A stretch of DNA of 64,000 bases from Beggiatoa alba B18LD (lineage in GTDB: Bacteria; Pseudomonadota; Gammaproteobacteria; Beggiatoales; Beggiatoaceae), in contig NZ_JH600070.1 of NCBI RefSeq assembly GCF_000245015.1, positions 3,145,252-3,209,251 on the forward strand. The letters run 5' to 3'. The position numbers and the translations under genes were made by a program. Positions 57,713 through 64,000 of this stretch are shown here, one piece after another (position 1 is the stretch's first letter; each line of letters begins with the position of its first letter). Under the pieces are notes generated by a model. That model was not told where the DNA came from and searched no databases. It saw only the letters and a program-made list of their open reading frames with translations.

Positions 57713-58597
57713 GTCTATTCTTTCTACATCTACCGCGACGGTTAACATATGATCACCTCCACCAAAAATAACCCCTTTTAAAGGCGTTACATCACTATAA
57801 TCACGTCCCCAAGCAGTTGTTATGTGCTGATTCATTGGAATTTGGTTATTGGTGGGGTCAAAATCTATCCACCCTAATTCGGGCACATAAACGGCAAGCC
57901 AAGCGTGAGAGGCATCACTGCCTTGTAGTTTTACCTGTCCAGTCGGTGGTAAGGTTTCTAAATAACCACTGACATAACGCGCAGCTAATCCTAAGGCGCG
58001 TAAACAACCTATCATTAAGTGCGCAAAATCCTGACAAACCCCCCGTTTATGTTCTAAAACATCTAAAACGGGAGTCACAATAGTGGTAAAACTTGGGTCA
58101 TATTTAAATTCTGTAAATATCCGTTGCATCAAGTCTAAACTGGCTTCTAATATCGGACGATTCGGAGTAAAAGAGACTTCTGCAAAAGTCTTTAATTGGG
58201 GATGAAACGGAATAAAGGGCGAATCGAGCAGATATTCGCGGGCTTCTATCATCGCTGTTTGTAATTGCTGACGGTCTTGCAATGAATGACGCACAGACTC
58301 CCATGAGGGCGAACTTTTAATTGCCGCAGGCGTTAAAGGTAATTGATTAATATCCACTTCGCTAATAGCCGTCACTGTCAATACTTTGTGCGGTGATTGA
58401 ATGGCAAAATAACTAACTGAATTACCAAAATAATCAACATGTTCATATTGAATAGCAGGTATTGGTTTGACAGATAACTTGCTTTTTAGACAGGTTTGAT
58501 AAAGGGAACTGCGTGGAGAAAGATGGGCTTCGTTATGACATAAAGACACAGGTGCATTGTAGCTATAAAGTGTTTTATGCGTGACGCGATACTTCAT
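57707..58597 (-). CDS. Transglutaminase-like cysteine protease/ligase family protein
   Basis: 296 residues. N-terminal beta domain (bact_transglu_N type, MKYRVTHKTLYSYNAPVSLC), then a transglutaminase core with Cys188 (KRGVCQDFAHLMIG), His231 (DASHAWLAVYV) and an Asp in WIDFDPTNN. Cytoplasmic, no signal. First gene of the three-gene cluster with ATP-grasp and alpha-E; it may hydrolyse the peptides those proteins make. Family call firm, substrate unknown. Confidence 0.93.
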   Translation of the reverse strand: MKYRVTHKTLYSYNAPVSLCHNEAHLSPRSSLYQTCLKSKLSVKPIPAIQYEHVDYFGNSVSYFAIQSPHKVLTVTAISEVDINQLPLTPAAIKSSPSWESVRHSLQDRQQLQTAMIEAREYLLDSPFIPFHPQLKTFAEVSFTPNRPILEASLDLMQRIFTEFKYDPSFTTIVTPVLDVLEHKRGVCQDFAHLMIGCLRALGLAARYVSGYLETLPPTGQVKLQGSDASHAWLAVYVPELGWIDFDPTNNQIPMNQHITTAWGRDYSDVTPLKGVIFGGGDHMLTVAVDVERIDA

Positions 58598-58858
58598 TGA
58601 CGATTCCTTGCAAAACGGCGAAAGCGTGTATATACGGAGAATATTACCTGAAGCCTTACTAACTTTGAATGTGCTTTTTTGAATAAAGTAAATCTGTTCG
58701 TTGCCATCGTAATGAGCACAGGTTTTTTACGGATGATGAATGAAGGTTAAAAAATTTTTGTAGATGCAACGGTTTTTATAACAGCGGTTCGTATAAATCA
58801 ATACAACATACCTGAATCAAGGTATTTTCTATACAACTTTTCTTATTGAGGAATTATT

Positions 58859-59176
58859 ATGAAACGCGCTCTGTTATCTACCGTTGCTTTATTCGCCGTA
58901 TTAACCACAAATGTTGTGATGGCTGAAGGTCGTACTCCTCCCTCTCCCGAAAAAATCAAGGAGATGAAAACAGAGATGTTCAAAAAAATTGATACTAACA
59001 GCGATGGTGCTATCTCTAAAGAAGAACTAGCCGCTGCCCCCGTACCGAAACATGCGGATGAGCAAAAGGCGGAAAAACGTCGCGAAATGGCATTTGAAAA
59101 AATCGATGCCAACAACGACGGTTCCATCTCTCTGGAAGAGTTCTTAGCTGTAGAACGCCCTAGAAAAATGCAATAA
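58859..59176 (+). CDS. Exported EF-hand calcium-binding protein
   Basis: 105 residues. Signal peptide (about 1-22, ending VMA), then two canonical EF-hands: DTNSDGAISKEE (45-56) and DANNDGSISLEE (83-94), each with all calcium ligands. Small periplasmic calcium sensors or buffers of this type are common in proteobacteria. Single gene with its own terminator. Confidence 0.9.
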   Translation: MKRALLSTVALFAVLTTNVVMAEGRTPPSPEKIKEMKTEMFKKIDTNSDGAISKEELAAAPVPKHADEQKAEKRREMAFEKIDANNDGSISLEEFLAVERPRKMQ

Positions 59177-59213
59177 TGCTTATTTGAAGGCATGTTCTCG
59201 CTTTAGGTAAAAT

Positions 59214-59251
59214 AAAAAGAGTTCAAGATTCCATACTTGAACTCTTTTTTT
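59214..59251 (+). terminator. Terminator after the EF-hand gene
   Basis: AAAAAGAGTTCAAG / CTTGAACTCTTTTT stem with an eight-base loop and a seven-T tail. It lies 38 bases after the stop. The remaining 300 bases up to mlaA are AT-rich with no further structure recognised. Confidence 0.9.
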
Positions 59252-59550
59252 ATGCGTGAAGTAAGGTTTTTCTCAAGCATATTTTTTGCGTGAACATTTG
59301 TTGCAATTACGGCAACTATAGTGTTACTAATTTATGAGATTAGTAATAATCTGTTTTTACAGTTAATTTTTAAACAGAAATTCACAGAATTGAATGTGAC
59401 GTATTTAAAATTAATAGCGGGGCATTTAAAAATTAAAAATCAGTCGTAGAATAAACAACTGTCTACATGATTGAACATTAATAAGCAATACTTTATGCTT
59501 TTTACATGAAAAACGTTTTCTAATATTACTTTCCCAACTGTACCGATTTT

Positions 59551-60354
59551 ATGCTAACTGCTCACATCCGCCCCCTTTCCTGTCTTATTACATTCGCTGC
59601 CGTATCAAGTCTTTCAGGTTGTGCAACTGTTACTGCTGACAATGTCGACCCTTATGAACCAATAAATCGTAAGATTTACGCATTTAATGAAGCCATTGAT
59701 GATGCGGTTTTACGACCTGTAGCAATGACCTATAAGGAAATTACGCCACGCCCTATTAACGAAGGAGTTTCTAATATATTTAGCAATGTTGGCGATGTTG
59801 TAGTAGTTGTGAATGATTTATTGCAGTTCAAAGGAAAACAAGCCGCATCAGACTCAATGCGTTTATTATTTAATTCTACTATTGGCATTTTTGGTATTTT
59901 AGATGTGGGTACAGCCTTCGGTTTTCCTAAACATTATGAAGATTTTGGACAAACATTAGGTTATTGGGGCGTTGGTAGCGGTTCTTATATTGTGTTGCCT
60001 TTTTTTGGACCTAGCTCAACTCGAGATACGGTAGGCTGGGCGGGTGATTTAGCCCTAGACCCACGTTGGTATATTGGTGAAGGTGAACGTACTCGTAATT
60101 TTATTGCGGTTACTAATGTTGTTAGTGCTGTTGATAAACGGGCGGATTTAATTGGGGTAGAAAAAGTACTCGACCAAGGCGCGTTAGACCAATATACCTA
60201 TGTTCGCAATGCCTACTTACAGCGTCGTGAATTCCTCGTTTATGATGGCAATCCACCTAAAAAAGAATCCTCTGAGGAATTAGATGATTTGTTCAGTGAT
60301 ATAGAAGATAATAAGGACAAGCCCAAAGCCAGCACTCAGCCCGCCACTAAATAA
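59551..60354 (+). CDS. mlaA: Outer-membrane lipoprotein MlaA (VacJ)
   Basis: 267 residues. Lipobox LSGC with Cys24, then the VacJ core: DPYEPINRKIYAFNEAIDDAV, YEDFGQTLGYWGVGSGSYIVLPFFGPSS. It removes mislocalised phospholipids from the outer leaflet and passes them to MlaC and MlaFEDB. The mlaBCDEF genes are not adjacent. The tail after residue 235 is acidic and disordered. Confidence 0.95.
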   Translation: MLTAHIRPLSCLITFAAVSSLSGCATVTADNVDPYEPINRKIYAFNEAIDDAVLRPVAMTYKEITPRPINEGVSNIFSNVGDVVVVVNDLLQFKGKQAASDSMRLLFNSTIGIFGILDVGTAFGFPKHYEDFGQTLGYWGVGSGSYIVLPFFGPSSTRDTVGWAGDLALDPRWYIGEGERTRNFIAVTNVVSAVDKRADLIGVEKVLDQGALDQYTYVRNAYLQRREFLVYDGNPPKKESSEELDDLFSDIEDNKDKPKASTQPATK

Positions 60355-60442
60355 GTGCATCACTGAGTTGCAATGCCTGTTTTTTAGCCTATTCAATCCT
60401 TGTGGATTTCCCTTAGAAAAAATCATAAGAAGCTAGAAACCA

Positions 60443-60652
60443 ATGGAAAATGCTGAACTACGATTACTTGAAACCCGTCTTGATGAGTTGCTAACAGTTT
60501 GCGCACAATTAGCAAATGAAAATCAGCAGTTGCGACAAACACAGGAGCAATTATTGATTGAGCGCGATATTTTAATTGAAAAAAACCAGTTAGCCCGTAA
60601 CCGTGTTGAAGCCATGATTGAACGTTTAAAAACGTTGGAATTAAATGTATGA
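60443..60652 (+). CDS. TIGR02449-type small coiled-coil protein
   Basis: 69 residues, one continuous heptad coiled coil (LETRLDELLTVCAQLANENQ onward). Matches the small protein family (TIGR02449) found just upstream of zapA in many gammaproteobacteria. It resembles ZapB in size and build, suggesting a division role with ZapA. Its stop overlaps the zapA start by four bases (ATGA). Confidence 0.85.
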   Translation: MENAELRLLETRLDELLTVCAQLANENQQLRQTQEQLLIERDILIEKNQLARNRVEAMIERLKTLELNV

Positions 60653-60963
60653 CTGTACACAGTGGTAAAACAATTCCTGTTAATTTACATATTCTCGATA
60701 AGGATTATGTGATTGCTTGCCCTGAAGAAGAACGAGAAACGCTCCTTGCCTCTGCGGATTATCTGAATAAAAAAGTGAAGGAAGTACGGGATGGTGGCAA
60801 AATAGTTAGCACTGAACGTATTGTTGTTGTGAGTGCGCTGAACATCATTCATGAATATTTTCGGTATAAACAAAATCATGAAATTGAGAGTAGCTCATTG
60901 AAAGATAAGGTGGTTTCTTTGCAGTCAAAAATTGAGCTTGCCTTACAAGAAATAAAGCGGTAG
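60649..60963 (+). CDS. zapA: Cell division protein ZapA
   Basis: 104 residues. N-terminal ZapA fold (VNLHILDKDYVIACPEEERE, LASADYLNKKVKEVRD) and a C-terminal coiled coil. It bundles FtsZ filaments at the division site. Coupled to the TIGR02449 gene and followed by the probable 6S RNA, the usual gammaproteobacterial order. Confidence 0.95.
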   Translation: MTVHSGKTIPVNLHILDKDYVIACPEEERETLLASADYLNKKVKEVRDGGKIVSTERIVVVSALNIIHEYFRYKQNHEIESSSLKDKVVSLQSKIELALQEIKR

Positions 60964-61024
60964 TCTTAAATCAAGTCTTTTCTTTATTGTGTTAGAAAAG
61001 CAAAGTTAGTCACGTAAATAACGG

Positions 61025-61225
61025 TTTCGGCATCCCCTGCTTAGGTTGTGAAAGCTTGTAATACTCTTGAACCTATAATTTTGCATCTCGGGAATAAAGA
61101 GTTACTGATTTTGTTGTGCATGCCCACCTTGAAGTGGGAAGTCTGATAAATCGCTCGATATACCCACTTGAACCACACGGTTCAGAGATGTCGCCGTAAC
61201 AAACTGGGTAGGTGGGTGCTTTTAG
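61025..61225 (+). ncRNA. ssrS: Probable 6S RNA
   Basis: The 353-base region after zapA is where gammaproteobacteria keep 6S RNA. Closing pairing: GCATCCCCT (61030-61038) with GGTGGGTGC (61211-61219), one mismatch. Inside are CCCCTGCTTAGG, the family-like CCACCTTGAAGTGGG hairpin and a second CACTTGAACC-ACAC-GGTTCA hairpin, comparable with the CACCUUGAACC segment of E. coli and Pseudomonas 6S. Length about 200 bases fits. 6S binds and inhibits the sigma70 holoenzyme. Exact ends are estimated; the downstream ygfA gene usual in enterics is missing. Confidence 0.62.
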
Positions 61226-61248
61226 CCCCACAAGATAATGAGACCATA

Positions 61249-61280
61249 GCCTTTATCTTTTCATTGCCTTAAATAAAGGC
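61249..61280. terminator. Weak hairpin between 6S region and FKBP gene
   Basis: GCCTTTAT / ATAAAGGC arms (61249-61256 and 61273-61280) with a 16-base loop lie between the convergent 6S candidate and FKBP gene. No long T-run on either side, so termination is only possible, not clear. Confidence 0.35.
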
Positions 61281-61316
61281 GCAGTCAAATCCACGCCTTT
61301 TCTTATCTTTAACTGG

Positions 61317-61661
61317 TTATAAAATAGCCAGCAATTCAACTTCAAATATTAATGTTGCATTTGGCGGAATTACGCCACCCGCACCCCGTGCGCCATAGCC
61401 TAATTGTGGTGGAATGGTTAGTTTACGAGTTCCCCCGATTTTCATACCTTGCACTCCTTCATCCCAACCAGCAATAACATGTCTCCCTCCTAAGATGAAT
61501 TGAAAGGGTTCATTTCGTTTTTTGCTGGAATCAAATAATTGTCCATTGGTTAGCCAACCCGTGTAGTGGACAGAGACTTTTTTGCCCGCAATGGCTTCAG
61601 CACCAGTACCAACGATTGTATCTTCGTAAATTAAACCACTATTTGTTGTAATTTCAGCCAT
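61317..61661 (-). CDS. Small FKBP-type peptidyl-prolyl isomerase
   Basis: 114 residues, a single FKBP domain without signal peptide: VSVHYTGWLTNGQLFDSS, HVIAGWDEGVQGMKIGG, LGYGARGAGGVIPPNATLIF. All active-site aromatic positions (Tyr, Phe, Trp) are present. Cytoplasmic isomerase, the counterpart of the exported FKBP at 6013. Convergent with the zapA-6S unit. Confidence 0.95.
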   Translation of the reverse strand: MAEITTNSGLIYEDTIVGTGAEAIAGKKVSVHYTGWLTNGQLFDSSKKRNEPFQFILGGRHVIAGWDEGVQGMKIGGTRKLTIPPQLGYGARGAGGVIPPNATLIFEVELLAIL

Positions 61662-61967
61662 CTTTTATCCTCGCCTCAAGGCTAATAGTAAGGGAAAATA
61701 ATAAGTACAACACAAACAGATGAACTGATGCAACTTTCAAGATTTTTCTTGATGTATTTATTTGATAGGGGCATAAATACGCCATAGAATAGAGGGGAAT
61801 TAACTGATAGAGAATTAGGGTTATTCTTCGAGTCCAGATTTTTCTTGCCTTATAATTAAGCCATTTCAAACTTTATACGCACTATTATGGTGCATCAAAT
61901 AAATTATCCTTTCCTAATTAAGTGAATATCTATAAATAGCAGGTTGATTTTTATATAAAAAAAAGCG
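61662..61967. other. Intergenic region before glnK, first half
   Basis: AT-rich spacer between the divergent FKBP and glnK genes. It holds the word ATAGGGGCAT at 61765-61774 (see the repeat at 48259) and a TATGGTGCATCA at about 61887 that resembles half of an NtrC site. No coding region was supported; a 71-codon minus frame here lacks any recognisable feature. Confidence 0.4.
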
Positions 61968-61982
61968 TGGCATAATTATTGT
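61968..61982 (+). promoter_or_regulatory. glnK: Candidate sigma54 promoter of glnK-amtB
   Basis: TGGCATAATTATTGT fits the sigma54 pattern TGGCAC-N5-TTGC with exact GG/G spacing and mismatches only at the C of TGGCAC and the C of TTGC. It lies about 280 bases before glnK, which is usually NtrC/sigma54 controlled. The long leader and AT-rich context lower certainty. Confidence 0.42.
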
Positions 61983-62252
61983 AAATGGGTAAACGCTACA
62001 AAATAACCTGCTTAGTTTTGAATCAAATTGGTTAATCGCTCTGGATGGGATTGATTCACCTAATTAGATTTAGCCCACTTTTAGAAACAAGAATTTTTTA
62101 CTGGCGGTTCGTTCGCTGTTTTATTTATTTCTGCTGTAACATAATACGCACGTTTTTTTGTGTCTTATGGCTACTTAAGTAATGATGTTCGTTCATGTTA
62201 GATGAATACATTTTTATGCTAAGGGCTTTTATTTTCATTTATTGACTGTTAG

Positions 62253-62603
<351 letters not shown>

Positions 62604-62649
62604 TTCTTAATAAATCCCTTTTCTATTTAAATCTATAGGGAGTTTCACA

Positions 62650-63933
62650 ATGCCTTTAGATGTCGCAAGTGCCACTATCGAAACTCGATATGCACTGGAT
62701 ACTTTTTATTTATTATTGACAGGCGTACTTGTGATGTTTATGGCGGCAGGCTTTGCAATGTTAGAGTCTGGCTTAGTTCGCGCCAAAAACACAGCTGAAA
62801 TCCTGACAAAAAATATTACGTTATATGCAATCGCTTGCATTATGTACATGCTAGTGGGTTACAACCTCATGTATCCTAGCGGTGAGGGGATTATTGCAGG
62901 TATTATTCCGCATTTAAGTTTTATGCTAGGCAGTGAGCAAACAGCCGAGAGTGTGTTAAATGGGACTGCTAGCAAAGGCTATGCATTAAGAGCGGATTTC
63001 TTTTTCCAAGTTGTCTTTGTTGCAACTGCGATGTCTGTCGTTTCTGGTGCTGTCGCGGAGCGCATGAAATTATGGGCGTTTTTGCTATTTGCAATTGTTA
63101 TGACAGCGTTCATTTATCCCATTCAAGGCTATTGGAAATGGGGGGCAGGTTGGTTAGATGCTATTCCTTTCTTAAATGGCGCGTCTTTTAAAGATTTCGC
63201 AGGTTCAGGTATTGTCCATTTATGTGGTGCAACGGCTGCTTTAGCAGGGGTTTTATTACTGGGTGCACGTAAAGGCAAATATGGTTCTAACGGACAAGTC
63301 AACCCTATGCCAGGGGCAAATTTACCCTTAGCCACTTTAGGAACGATGATTTTATGGTTTGGTTGGTTTGGGTTTAATGGTGGTTCTCAATTAAAGCTCA
63401 GTACTATCAATGATGCTAATGCAATTGCGTCAGTCATTGTGAATACCAACATGGCAGCGGCAGGGGGATTAGTCGCAGCAACATTAGTGTCGCGTATTCT
63501 CTTCGGTAAAGCGGATTTAACCATGATACTCAATGGTGCATTAGCTGGTTTAGTTGCCATTACCGCAGAACCTTCTACGCCAACCCCTTCTTTTGCAGTG
63601 ATGATTGGGGCTGTTGGTGGTGTGTTGGTAATATTTTCTATTGTCACTTTGGATAAGATGCGGATTGATGATCCTGTTGGTGCTATTTCTGTGCATGGTG
63701 TCGCAGGGATTTGGGGGTTATTAGCTGTTCCTATTACCAATACAGCGGCTAAATTCTCTGCCCAATTTGTCGGTATTATTGCTATTTTCTCTTGGGTATT
63801 TATTACTAGCTTTATTGTCTGGTTTATCTTAAAGCTCACGATTGGTATTCGCATGTCAGAAGAGGAAGAATATGAAGGCGCGGATATTTCAGAGTGTGGT
63901 TTAGAAGCTTATCCAGAGTTTATGCATAAGTAA
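62650..63933 (+). CDS. amtB: Ammonium transporter AmtB
   Basis: 427 residues, 11 predicted membrane helices. Conserved AMLESGLVRAKN, FAGSGIVHLCGA (first of the twin pore histidines) and AISVHGVAGIWG (second). The cytosolic C-terminal tail (about 395-427) that docks GlnK is present. It carries NH4+/NH3 across the inner membrane when ammonium is scarce. No cleavable signal is obvious, unlike the E. coli precursor. Confidence 0.97.
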   Translation: MPLDVASATIETRYALDTFYLLLTGVLVMFMAAGFAMLESGLVRAKNTAEILTKNITLYAIACIMYMLVGYNLMYPSGEGIIAGIIPHLSFMLGSEQTAESVLNGTASKGYALRADFFFQVVFVATAMSVVSGAVAERMKLWAFLLFAIVMTAFIYPIQGYWKWGAGWLDAIPFLNGASFKDFAGSGIVHLCGATAALAGVLLLGARKGKYGSNGQVNPMPGANLPLATLGTMILWFGWFGFNGGSQLKLSTINDANAIASVIVNTNMAAAGGLVAATLVSRILFGKADLTMILNGALAGLVAITAEPSTPTPSFAVMIGAVGGVLVIFSIVTLDKMRIDDPVGAISVHGVAGIWGLLAVPITNTAAKFSAQFVGIIAIFSWVFITSFIVWFILKLTIGIRMSEEEEYEGADISECGLEAYPEFMHK

Positions 63934-63940
63934 TTCTTTA

Positions 63941-63967
63941 TTAAGAGGACATGTGATGTTCTCTTAA
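63941..63967 (+). terminator. Hairpin after amtB
   Basis: TTAAGAGGACAT / ATGTTCTCTTAA with one G-U pair and a three-base loop, 8 bases after the stop. An AC rather than a T-run follows, so it may end or stabilise the glnK-amtB transcript. Confidence 0.5.
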
Positions 63968-64000
63968 ACAAATTTAATGTAAGTTTGTTTTGACCTTTGT

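Overview
The window is AT-leaning (roughly 40% GC by eye) chromosomal DNA from a gammaproteobacterium. Its gene set fits a Thiotrichales / Beggiatoa-like sulfur bacterium: RelA, MlaA, a TIGR02449-ZapA-6S block, RNase G, RoxA, GlnK-AmtB and a NifF-like flavodoxin. The genus is an inference from memory of gene families, not a database result. No phage, CRISPR array, rRNA or tRNA gene was recognised.

Layout. 1-1452: 5' part of relA, cut by the window edge. 2145-5649: an accessory trio made of a STAND/NB-ARC ATPase that stops where WD40 repeats normally begin, an unrecognised all-helical protein, and a HemG-like flavodoxin. 6013-18439: housekeeping genes (FKBP isomerase, SNF2 helicase, ACC-deaminase-like PLP enzyme, trpS, DUF1190 lipoprotein, roxA, DUF3750, Na/Pi cotransporter, DUF1244, Sel1 protein). 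18543-36749: a complete str-S10-spc-alpha ribosomal supercluster on the minus strand, from rpsL to rplQ, with a canonical sigma70 promoter and attenuator-like leader before rpsL and two hairpins at the S10/spc junction. 37105-39240: cobalamin riboswitch and btuB. 39308-46269: flavodoxin, pyrG, SHOCT protein, degQ-like protease, rng. 46679-48881: nicotinamidase-like hydrolase, vWA protein and a convergent TerB-like protein. 49432-54997: orphan protein, cca, membrane-anchored GTPase, two-partner-secretion exoprotein. 55200-58597: alpha-E / circularly permuted ATP-grasp / transglutaminase operon. 58859-61661: EF-hand protein, mlaA, TIGR02449-zapA, probable 6S RNA, a small FKBP. 62265-63933: glnK-amtB.

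How the genes work together. The supercluster encodes most ribosomal proteins plus RNAP alpha, SecY, EF-Tu and EF-G. RoxA elsewhere in the window modifies L16, which is encoded in that cluster. GlnK-AmtB, with a possible sigma54 site upstream, and the NifF-like flavodoxin point to nitrogen-controlled metabolism. BtuB is under B12 control.

The gaps between genes carry a dispersed modular repeat family: terminal inverted repeats built on AACCTGAGTTCGGCGAG, a CCTGCTAGG hairpin, and a core of AATCCTG units. At least six full or partial copies occur, often acting as 3' hairpins. The least explained elements are the WD40-less STAND protein with its helical neighbour, the nicotinamidase/vWA/TerB set, and the repeat family.
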